NCBI GenBank assembly: GCA_002279065.1
Contig: NCKB01000012.1
Location: 1-64,000 of the forward strand
Direction of reading: 5' to 3'
Source: Lysobacterales bacterium 15-68-25
GTDB lineage: Bacteria > Pseudomonadota > Gammaproteobacteria > Xanthomonadales > Rhodanobacteraceae
DNA length: 64,000 nt
Positions 1-7,179 of the stretch are shown in pieces; the first letter of the stretch is position 1, and every line of letters begins with the position of its first letter. Below the pieces are notes generated by a model. That model was not told the DNA's origin, made no database searches, and saw nothing but the letters and a program-made list of their open reading frames with translations. Position numbers and translations under genes: made by a program.

Positions 1-1
1 A

Positions 2-481
2 GCTGCCGTGGCCGAGCAGGGCCGATCGTCCGGCAACGTGGCGCTGGCGTTGATCGACCTGGACCATTTCAAGCAGATCAACGACACCCACGGCCACGTG
101 ACCGGCGACCAGGCGCTGCGCCACATCGTGTCGGTGGTGCAGGCATGGCTGCGACCGGGCGACCTGTTCGGCCGGCTGGGCGGCGAGGAATTCGGCCTGC
201 TTCTGACCGGATGCGCGCACGATGAATGCGTCGCCCTGGCCGAACACATCCGGGAGGCCGTGGCATCCACGCCCCTGCGCCTGGAAGGCGAGCCGGTCGT
301 GGTGACCGCGAGCATCGGCATGGCATTCACCGAGCAGGTCGGCTTCGAATTGCCGCGGCTGTTCCACCACGCCGACGCCGCGCTCTACGCCGCCAAGCGG
401 ACCGGACGCAACCGGGTGATTACCGAAGTGGCCGACGACGACCTGCTCGGCCGGTCGGTACGCGATCCCCGCCCCGTCTGA
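2..481 (+). CDS. Diguanylate cyclase, GGDEF domain (5' end outside window)
   Basis: C-terminal ~159 residues of a GGDEF protein that makes cyclic di-GMP from two GTP. The frame is open to the window edge, so the true start and any sensor domain lie upstream. Seen: the substrate-binding segment DLDHFKQINDTHGH, the active-site motif RLGGEEF, and an intact product-inhibition I-site (RPGD, five residues before GGEEF), so feedback inhibition by c-di-GMP is expected. The late motif DAALYAAKRTGRN is also typical. It converges with the next gene, leaving only 18 bp between the stop codons and no obvious terminator. Confidence 0.93.
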   Translation, partial: AAVAEQGRSSGNVALALIDLDHFKQINDTHGHVTGDQALRHIVSVVQAWLRPGDLFGRLGGEEFGLLLTGCAHDECVALAEHIREAVASTPLRLEGEPVVVTASIGMAFTEQVGFELPRLFHHADAALYAAKRTGRNRVITEVADDDLLGRSVRDPRPV

Positions 482-499
482 GTCCGCCCCGCCGCCCCG

Positions 500-1669
500 C
501 TACAGGTGGCGCCGCACGGTGCCCGGCACGGCCTGCGCCATCATGGAATCGTCTGCCGCCACCGCGTGATTGCGGCCACGCTGCTTGGCGACGTACAGCG
601 CCGCATCCGCCCGCGCGAACAGCTCGTCGATCCCGTAGCCCTGGTCGGCATCGGCCTGCGCCACGCCCAGGCTCAGGGTCAGGCCGGGCACCGGCGGCTC
701 GGCCGCCGGGGCGCGCGCGGCGACCGCCTCGCGCAGGGTTTCGGCCAGCGCCAAGGTGCGGACGGCGTCCTGGCCCGGGCACGCGATCATGAATTCATCG
801 CCGCCAAAACGGCCGAACAAGTCATCGCTGACCAGGTGCTCGCGTACCACGCCGACCACCAGCGCCAGGGCCGCATCGCCCACCAGGTGGCCATGGAGGT
901 CGTTGATCTGCTTGAAGTGGTCCAGGTCGAACACGATCAGGCTGAGCGGCTGGCTGTACTTGGACAGGTGGTCGATCCGATCGCGCAGTTCCGCACCGAA
1001 CGCCTGGCGGTTGAGCGTGCCGGTGAGCGGATCGTGCATCGACAGGTGCTGCAGCTTTTCCGACTTGCGCTGCAGGTGGCTGTGGGCCGACTTCAGCACG
1101 CGCTGCTGCCGCGCCAGCCGCTCGGTCTCGGCCCTCAGCCGCTGGCTGTGTCGCCACGCCGTCCACCAGGCCAACGCCAGGGCCAGCAGCAGCGCCAGCC
1201 AGGGCCAGGTGGGCGCGCCCTCGGGGGGCGGTGGCATTCCGGAAGCGGCGTGCTCTCCGGACGCCGCCGAGCTGGCCACTGCCCGGCCGGCCGGAGCCGA
1301 CGCCGAATCGGCTCGGATTGATCCCGCGGGCATGGGAGCGGGCACGGCGACGGTTGCCGGTGCATCCCTGGCCGTGCCGGCAGCGTTGGCGGAGTCCGCC
1401 ACCCCGGGTGCGGACGTGGGTACCGCCACGATGGGAACCGTGGCCGGCAACGTGGCCGGCTGCGGCATTGCCTGAGGGCGCAAGGGCGGAGGTGGCATGC
1501 CGCGCGGGGGCGGGAACCCACCCGGCGGGGGCATGCCAGGCGTTGGCGGAGGGGGCGGCATGCCGCGCGGCGGCGGGAACCGCCCCGGGTCCCCTTGCTG
1601 CCCGTACGCAGGCGCCATGCCCGTGCACGCCACTGCTGCAGTCACCAGCAAGCCAGCCAGTCGACGCAT
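500..1669 (-). CDS. Membrane-anchored diguanylate cyclase with proline-rich periplasmic segment
   Basis: 389 aa. An N-terminal signal peptide (cleavage about residue 23) leads into a ~125-residue Pro/Ala-rich low-complexity region in which the phrase FPPPRGMPPPP occurs twice. One transmembrane helix (about 152-171) and a short coiled coil follow, then a GGDEF domain (about 208-380) with GGDEF at 289-293. The catalytic motif is intact, but the I-site position reads VSDD instead of RxxD, so product inhibition is probably lost. The proline-rich part is presumably an extended periplasmic stalk (inference); no known sensor domain is visible. Confidence 0.93.
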   Translation of the reverse strand: MRRLAGLLVTAAVACTGMAPAYGQQGDPGRFPPPRGMPPPPPTPGMPPPGGFPPPRGMPPPPLRPQAMPQPATLPATVPIVAVPTSAPGVADSANAAGTARDAPATVAVPAPMPAGSIRADSASAPAGRAVASSAASGEHAASGMPPPPEGAPTWPWLALLLALALAWWTAWRHSQRLRAETERLARQQRVLKSAHSHLQRKSEKLQHLSMHDPLTGTLNRQAFGAELRDRIDHLSKYSQPLSLIVFDLDHFKQINDLHGHLVGDAALALVVGVVREHLVSDDLFGRFGGDEFMIACPGQDAVRTLALAETLREAVAARAPAAEPPVPGLTLSLGVAQADADQGYGIDELFARADAALYVAKQRGRNHAVAADDSMMAQAVPGTVRRHL

Positions 1670-1734
1670 TCCCTCGGACTCCCCCCTGTGTACCGCCGCA
1701 CTTTAGCGGTAGCTTCCGGGAGCCGCCATGCCGA

Positions 1735-2541
1735 TCACCGGGCGGGCGGCGCTCCTGCCAGGGCGTCCGCGATGGCCTTGAGCGCCAGCGGCGCCATCAC
1801 CGCGTACCCTGCCGGCGTGGGATGCACACCATCGGCGGCGAGCTTGCGGTCCATGCCTCCCTCCGCGTTGACCAGCGCGTCGTAGTAGTCGAGATAGACC
1901 GCACCGTGCGCTGCCGCATAGGACTTCAACCAGGCGTTGAGCGCCCGGATCCTTCCGGCCGGCGCGAGTCCGGGGTGCCAGGGATAGTCGATGGTCGGCA
2001 GCACCGAAGCGAGAACCACGCGGATGCCATGGGCCTCGGCCAGTTCGACCATGGAACGGAAGTTGTCCTGGATCATCGGCAAGATGGCCAGTCCGGTGTT
2101 GCCGGCGATGTCGTTGGTGCCGGCGAGGATCACCACCGCAGCAGGATGCAGGTCGATCACGTCCTGCCGGAAGCGCACCACCATCTGCGCGGTGGTCTGC
2201 CCGGAAATGCCGCGATTGACGAACGGCTTGCCGGAAAAGAACGTCGTTCCTGGCGCGCGGCCCCACGCGTCGGTGATCGAGTCGCCGTAGAACACCACGC
2301 GCCGCTCTCCGGGCTTCGGCGCCGGCAACCTCGCGTTATCGGCTCGATAGCGCTCCAGCTGCGGCCAGTCGGCCAGCAGCTGCTGCATCGAGGCAATCTG
2401 CGCCGCATCCAGCGAAGCCGGTGCCGCGGTGTACAGCGGGTTGATTGCGGGCACCTGGCCGCCCTGCACTGCGGTGGCCCAGCTGGCACATGGGAGGGCC
2501 AACGCCAGCATCCAGGGTACGAGACTCGAGCCACAGGGCAT
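1735..2541 (-). CDS. Secreted SGNH/GDSL-family hydrolase
   Basis: 268 aa with a signal peptide (about residues 1-24). The SGNH blocks appear in order: block I GDSIT (nucleophile Ser), block II Gly in NRGISGQT, block III GTND (Asn), and block V DGVHP (catalytic Asp and His). It is expected to be a periplasmic or extracellular esterase/lipase or acetylhydrolase-type enzyme; the substrate cannot be told from sequence. The start is the first ATG giving a signal peptide. The gene runs in the same direction as the GGDEF gene 65 bp downstream. Confidence 0.9.
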   Translation of the reverse strand: MPCGSSLVPWMLALALPCASWATAVQGGQVPAINPLYTAAPASLDAAQIASMQQLLADWPQLERYRADNARLPAPKPGERRVVFYGDSITDAWGRAPGTTFFSGKPFVNRGISGQTTAQMVVRFRQDVIDLHPAAVVILAGTNDIAGNTGLAILPMIQDNFRSMVELAEAHGIRVVLASVLPTIDYPWHPGLAPAGRIRALNAWLKSYAAAHGAVYLDYYDALVNAEGGMDRKLAADGVHPTPAGYAVMAPLALKAIADALAGAPPAR

Positions 2542-2608
2542 CCAGACGACTCCATCGACAGACGGGGCGCCATACCGTAGCGCAAACGACCTTCCGCGGC
2601 CGACCGGA

Positions 2609-2974
2609 TCACTCGTAGGTCTGCACTACCAGCAACGGTCGACGACCGGTGGATGAGGCGGCGGCAGCCTGATCACCGAACTGTCGCAGCAACGGCAGGT
2701 TCTCGTGACCATCGAGCCGGATCACCTCGCGACGATAGATCGACGGGTTCGCCACCTGGCCCCCGCCACCGCTCGCGACCGGTGACCCGCAGGAAGAAAT
2801 CACGCCTGCCCCGCCCACCTCGCCGGGCAGCTGAACCGACTCCCCGATGCCGCACGTGGGCGTGACCACGGCTCCCGAGAAACGGATCAGGCCGCCTCCC
2901 GCCCATGCCATACCCATGCTGACGGCAACACACTCCAGCCCGACGACAAACACACCGCGCCATCCATTTCGCAT
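2609..2974 (-). CDS. Fimbrial-like secreted protein
   Basis: 121 aa. The ATG at 2974 is chosen because it is preceded by a GGGGGG Shine-Dalgarno and opens a signal peptide ending near AWAGG. The mature N-terminus (LIRFSGAVVTPTC) has the pattern of type 1/F17-like pilin subunits: a beta strand, then the first Cys of the subunit disulfide; a second Cys follows about 22 residues later. It is short for a pilin (usually 150-180 aa) and no chaperone or usher lies nearby, so it may be a divergent or orphan pilin-like protein. A 34-bp palindrome sits 91 bp upstream. Confidence 0.6.
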   Translation of the reverse strand: MRNGWRGVFVVGLECVAVSMGMAWAGGGLIRFSGAVVTPTCGIGESVQLPGEVGGAGVISSCGSPVASGGGGQVANPSIYRREVIRLDGHENLPLLRQFGDQAAAASSTGRRPLLVVQTYE

Positions 2975-3064
2975 GACCGTACCCCCCAAGGGCCCGCCAC
3001 CGGAAATCCTTCGCGGAGGCATGCCTCCGCACTCCTTCGGTTTATCAGTCTGTCGCTCCGCCAG

Positions 3065-3098
3065 GCCGTGCCAGCTGACCTGGGTCAACTGGCACGGC
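3065..3098. promoter_or_regulatory. 34-bp near-perfect palindrome
   Basis: Outer arms GCCGTGCCAG/CTGGCACGGC are a perfect 10-bp inverted repeat; an inner TGACC-TG-GGTCA inverted repeat is nested inside. The inner 14 bases resemble an Anr/FNR half-site pair at 8 of 10 positions. It lies between the M61 peptidase stop and the fimbrial-like gene, so it could be an operator for the latter or a T-less terminator of the former. Confidence 0.45.
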
Positions 3099-3147
3099 GA
3101 AACCGCGGCAGGCGGCCGCGATCATTGCACGGCTGTGCGCCGTGCGC

Positions 3148-5100
3148 TCATTTCCTGGCCGCGATGATCTCGCCGAGATAGTCCGGCGCGCCCTTCACCC
3201 GCTCCAGGTGCGGGTACTGCAGGCCGCCGTGGTAATCGACCGCCACGTGCCGGTAACCGCCCTGGTACTTCAGCAGCAGGTCGATCGGCGCCTGGCTGGC
3301 CTTGGCCGCGGTGATCGCCTGCTTCAGCACGTCGCTGGAGTAGTCCTGGCCATTCACCGCGACGATGGTCGCGCCGGTGCTGACACCCGCCTTGAACGCC
3401 GGGCCGTCCCAGCGCACGTCGTTGACCAGGCCCTTGTCCGCCATGGTCAGGCCGATCGACCAGGTGAAGTTGTACAGGTGCCGCGGCGACTCCGGACGGC
3501 TGTCGTACTGCTTCTCGTACGGACTTTCCTGATCGGTGTAGACCAGCTTCCAGCCGGTGCCCTCCAGGCCGTCCAGCAGCGGCGGGTTGACGGTGTCGAC
3601 GTGCTGGCGCAGGAAGCTCGCCCAGTCGTACTTGGCCACGCCGTCGAGCGCGGCGACCACGTCGTCGAAGGTGTAGGTCTTCGTCACGTAGCTGCCGTTG
3701 TCGACGCCGAAGAATGCCTTGGCGAAATCGTCCAGCGACTTGTGGTCATGGGTGAGCGCACGCAGCTTGGCGTCCACGGCGAGCCAAACCATCTGGCCGG
3801 CGCTGTAGTACTCCTCGCTCATCTGCCAGCTGCGGTACGGCAGCGAGGCGCGGCGGGCCGCGGTCGGATCGTTGGTGGTGTCCTCCAGCGTGCGCCACTG
3901 GAAACCCTCGCGGTTGCGGTCGTAGTTGGCCGCCACCATCGCCAGCGCATCGCGGAACTGCTCCGGCGTCCACATCCCGGCGCGCGCGGTCAGCACGAAG
4001 CCCCAGTACTGGGTCTGGCCCTCGTAGACCCACAGCAGCGAGTCGCCCATCGGCACGTTGAAGTTGGGCGTCCACAGGTCCGCGCCGCGGCGGAACTTGC
4101 CGTTCCACGAGTGGGTGTACTCGTGCGCGAGCAGGTCGCGTCCCGGCGCCGCGTCGTCCCACGCGGTGAAGTAGTCCGCGCCCAGTCCGTTCTCGCTGGA
4201 CTGGTGGTGCTCCAGGCCGTTGCCGCCCAGTTCGTCGGACAGCGAGAACAGGAAGTCGTAGTGGTCGTAGTGGTGCGAGCCGAACAGTTTCGTCGCCTGC
4301 ACTGCCAGATTGCGATGCACCTGGACCTGGTGCGGCGTCATCGCCAGGTACTTCGGCGCGTCGGCCACGATGTCGAGGTGGACCGGCGCGCCGCCGGGCG
4401 GGGTCAGGTCGACCCGCTTGAAGTACTTGCCGGCGTAGATCGGCGAGTCGACCAGATTGTTGAAGGTGACCGGCTTGAAGGTGGTGGTGCCGCCGGACTG
4501 CGAGGCGGTCTCCAGCGCGCTGCCGAACTGCCAGCCCTCCGGCAGGCTCACGCTGGGCGCGAAGGTGATCCGGCGCGAGTAGTGGCCGGCCGGATACAGC
4601 GCCACCTTGTTCCACTCCAGGTCGAGCATGCGGTCGGTCATCTCGAAGCCGCCGCGGCGGTCGGACAGGTACTGGAAGGTCACGTCGAGACTGGACGCGC
4701 CCTCGGGCACGTCCAGATGGAAGGCGTAGACGTCGTACTTGTCGCGCGTCCACTTCAGCGACTTGCCGCCGGCCTCGATGCGCAGCCCGGCCAGCATGGC
4801 GACCGGGCCGGTCGGCGAGTGGTCGCCGGGGATCCACTGCGGATACAGCAGCGTGAACGGACCCGGCTTCACCGGCACGGTTTCGTGCACGCGGTAGATG
4901 CCCTGGCGGGTGTCGCTGGCATCGACGTGGATGGTCACCGTGCCGGGATACGGCACGTCCTGCGGCGCCGGCACGCTGCCGGTGCGCCCCTCCTGTGCAG
5001 AAGCCACAGTGCTCCCCAGCGCCAGGGCGACGGCCAGCGCAACACGCGAAAACTTGCGGCTCGCGACAAGCGGCGAACCGGTGGCAGAAAGGGTGGGCAT
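3148..5100 (-). CDS. M61-family glycyl aminopeptidase-like metallopeptidase with PDZ domain
   Basis: 650 aa, exported. The ATG at 5100 is chosen over an upstream ATG because it has GGAG 7 nt before it and begins a signal peptide ending in VASAQ. The zinc motif HEYTH is at residues 326-330 in the characteristic M61 context HEYTHSWNGK, and a PDZ-like segment (FKAGVSTGATIVAVNG) lies near residue 567. M61 enzymes are zinc aminopeptidases, often preferring N-terminal Gly or Ala. Length and domain order match the family. Periplasmic peptide turnover is the likely role. Confidence 0.93.
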   Translation of the reverse strand: MPTLSATGSPLVASRKFSRVALAVALALGSTVASAQEGRTGSVPAPQDVPYPGTVTIHVDASDTRQGIYRVHETVPVKPGPFTLLYPQWIPGDHSPTGPVAMLAGLRIEAGGKSLKWTRDKYDVYAFHLDVPEGASSLDVTFQYLSDRRGGFEMTDRMLDLEWNKVALYPAGHYSRRITFAPSVSLPEGWQFGSALETASQSGGTTTFKPVTFNNLVDSPIYAGKYFKRVDLTPPGGAPVHLDIVADAPKYLAMTPHQVQVHRNLAVQATKLFGSHHYDHYDFLFSLSDELGGNGLEHHQSSENGLGADYFTAWDDAAPGRDLLAHEYTHSWNGKFRRGADLWTPNFNVPMGDSLLWVYEGQTQYWGFVLTARAGMWTPEQFRDALAMVAANYDRNREGFQWRTLEDTTNDPTAARRASLPYRSWQMSEEYYSAGQMVWLAVDAKLRALTHDHKSLDDFAKAFFGVDNGSYVTKTYTFDDVVAALDGVAKYDWASFLRQHVDTVNPPLLDGLEGTGWKLVYTDQESPYEKQYDSRPESPRHLYNFTWSIGLTMADKGLVNDVRWDGPAFKAGVSTGATIVAVNGQDYSSDVLKQAITAAKASQAPIDLLLKYQGGYRHVAVDYHGGLQYPHLERVKGAPDYLGEIIAARK

Positions 5101-5277
5101 GGGCAGCTCCGGCAGGTGGGGTAAGCCCCGGAACTTAGCACCAGCGGTGCCGCGATGGGCCGTGCCGGAAGCCATCCGGCGGTGCACGGTGCGCGCGCGA
5201 CGGCGCCGGATGCCATGCGCGGCGCATGGATGAAGCTCGCTGGACAACCGCTCTTGCGGGAGCGGCTGCCCACAAGG

Positions 5278-6096
5278 CTAGCCGAGCACCTCGGCGAATG
5301 CGCTGTCGGCCTCCAGTGCCCTCGGCAACGCCTTGAACACCGTATCCAGGTGGACACCTGCCATCAGCGGACCATCGGCCGCACGGCGGGCCTCGTCGCC
5401 GACGCCTCCGTAAGCCTCCAGTGCATCGGAGACATGCACGGCCTGCGCCACCAGCAATGGCATTACCGCCCCTGCCGGCGCCTGCATCGGCCGGGCCTGA
5501 TAGGCAATCGCCTCCTGGATCATGCGCGGAAGATTCCAGCGGCGTGCGAGCTCCGCACCGACTTCCGGATAGCCGAATCCCAGCTGCAGCGTCTCGTCCG
5601 CGGCATGGGCCGTCGACGAGGTGGTCGCCCGCAGGAGCCTCGCGTACTCCGGCGCCGCGGTCTGGATCAGCAGCTCGCCGAGGTTGTGCATCATGCCGCA
5701 GGTGAATGCGGCGTCGGCGTCGATGCCACGCTGGCGTGCGAGCAGCCGGCCGATGCTGGCGACCTCGAAACTGTGCCGCCAGAAGCGTTTCAGATCGAAA
5801 TTTCCGCCGGGACGGAACACGCCGGTGACCGCCGATGCGAGCACCAGGGTACGCAGCATGTTGAAGCCCAGACGCAGTGCCGCATCGGCGACATTGGTGC
5901 AGTCGCGCGCGCCATGGAAGCGGGCCGAGTTGGCCAGACGGAGCACCTTGGCGGCGATCACCGGATCGCGCTCGATGGTGCGCGCCAGCTCGTCGATGTT
6001 CGTATCGGGATCGTCGAACTGACGCAGCAGTTCGTGTGCCACCTCGGGCACGGTGGGCATGTCGTGCAGTTTGTCGAACAGGTCGTCCAGATTCAT
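5278..6096 (-). CDS. HDOD domain signalling protein
   Basis: 272 aa. Start at 6096 is supported by GAGGTG six bases upstream and by the family-typical opening MNLDDLFDKLHDMPTVPEV. The HDOD domain fills residues ~10-205 (DPVIAAKVLRLANSA, LGFNMLRTLVLAS, GMMHNLGELL). The metal-binding His-Asp pair of true HD phosphodiesterases is absent (MHNLGE), as is usual for HDOD proteins, so a protein-interaction role in signalling rather than catalysis is expected. It adds to the many c-di-GMP-type signalling genes in the first 28 kb. Confidence 0.9.
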   Translation of the reverse strand: MNLDDLFDKLHDMPTVPEVAHELLRQFDDPDTNIDELARTIERDPVIAAKVLRLANSARFHGARDCTNVADAALRLGFNMLRTLVLASAVTGVFRPGGNFDLKRFWRHSFEVASIGRLLARQRGIDADAAFTCGMMHNLGELLIQTAAPEYARLLRATTSSTAHAADETLQLGFGYPEVGAELARRWNLPRMIQEAIAYQARPMQAPAGAVMPLLVAQAVHVSDALEAYGGVGDEARRAADGPLMAGVHLDTVFKALPRALEADSAFAEVLG

Positions 6097-6471
6097 GCTC
6101 ACCTCGCAGTGCGAATGGGGTGCATGCCTGCCAGACCAGCCGGCCGGCGTCGTCAACCGTCGGTCGGCGATACCGGCTTATCGGCATGATTCCGCGTAAG
6201 TGAAGGGCTGCCGGCAGAACCCACAGCCCGAAGGGAAAAGGCCGCCGTGACGGCATCCCTCGTTGTCCAGCGCGAGGGGAGCTCGACGAAGCGAGAACCC
6301 GCGCATGAATGCCAGGCGCGCGGCTGCCGGGGCGGATGTGCGCGGCTGCGACTGCGTCAAGCCGCCTCACTGTGCAGCACGCGTTGATTGACCTCGATCA
6401 ATCTCCCCGTCCCCGGTCCTCGCAAAATGGTAACCGTGCCAGATGGCATGCCCCCAACTTGAGGTGTTCAC
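6097..6471. other. Gene-free stretch between divergent genes
   Basis: 375 bp between the HDOD gene (reverse) and the Q-rich secreted protein (forward). The only recognisable element is the Anr/FNR-like box at 6388-6401; no other gene or structure was found. Confidence 0.6.
6388..6401. promoter_or_regulatory. Candidate Anr/FNR box
   Basis: TTGACCTCGATCAA matches the FNR/Anr consensus TTGAT-N4-ATCAA at 9 of 10 fixed positions. It ends 70 bp before the ATG of the Q-rich secreted protein gene, suitable for oxygen-responsive control of that gene. Prediction from sequence only. Confidence 0.45.
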
Positions 6472-7071
6472 ATGCGAATGAAACCGACTCTGATGCTGGG
6501 TGTCTGCCTGGCGATCGCGATCCCGGCACTGGCCATGGCCGACCAGGCGCGCGGCAGTCGCGGCGGCCAGCAGGCCGGACAAGGAACGATGCAACAGGAC
6601 CGCATGATGGATCGCACGCACGACCGCATCCATGACCGGACCCAGGACCGGGATCGCGACCGGGATCGCACCCGCGATCGCGACAACCGGATTTACGGCT
6701 ACTCGCTGATGACGCCGGCCGAGCGTTCGGCCTATCGCTCGCAGATCTCGCAGATGAAGACCCTGCAGGAGCGCGAGGCGTTCCGCCAGCAGCACATGGA
6801 GCAGATGCAGCAGCGCGCCCGCGAGCGCGGCGTCAAGCTGCCGGGTATGCAGGGGCAAGGCAACGGCCAGGGTTCGCAGTCGCAGATGCGGCAACAGAAC
6901 CAGATGCAGAACCAGCAGCAGAACCAGATGCAGAACCAGATGCAAAACCAGAACCAGCAGCAGAATCGGAACCAGGAGCAGGGTCAGCAGCAGAACCGTC
7001 AGCAGGAACAGACCCGCCAGCAGGAACAGCAGCAGGAGCAGACCCGCAACGCCGAGGGCAACAACTCCTGA
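6472..7071 (+). CDS. Secreted low-complexity protein, RD-repeat and Q/N-rich
   Basis: 199 aa with a signal peptide (about 1-23, ALAMA|DQ). The mature part has an Arg-Asp rich block (about 40-70, DRDRDRDRTRDRD), a short conserved core around YGYSLMTPAERSAYRSQI...REAFRQQH (about 75-118), and a Q/N/M-rich tail to the end. The core resembles small proteobacterial periplasmic proteins with MTPxERxxYR motifs; function is unknown. The ATG is preceded by GAGGTG. An Anr-like box lies upstream and a strong terminator follows, so it is probably monocistronic. Confidence 0.8.
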   Translation: MRMKPTLMLGVCLAIAIPALAMADQARGSRGGQQAGQGTMQQDRMMDRTHDRIHDRTQDRDRDRDRTRDRDNRIYGYSLMTPAERSAYRSQISQMKTLQEREAFRQQHMEQMQQRARERGVKLPGMQGQGNGQGSQSQMRQQNQMQNQQQNQMQNQMQNQNQQQNRNQEQGQQQNRQQEQTRQQEQQQEQTRNAEGNNS

Positions 7072-7121
7072 CGTTCACCCGTTCTCCCCTCGTCGCGCCA
7101 GTCCCCGGGTCGCGACGTGAT

Positions 7122-7149
7122 GCGCCCGCGCAATGCGGGCGCTTTTTTT
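7122..7149 (+). terminator. Rho-independent terminator
   Basis: Perfect 8-bp stem GCGCCCGC/GCGGGCGC with a 5-nt loop, followed by seven Ts, 50 bp after the stop of the Q-rich secreted protein gene. Confidence 0.9.
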
Positions 7150-7179
7150 GCCTGGCCCGGCGCGGCAAACGACGCTCGA

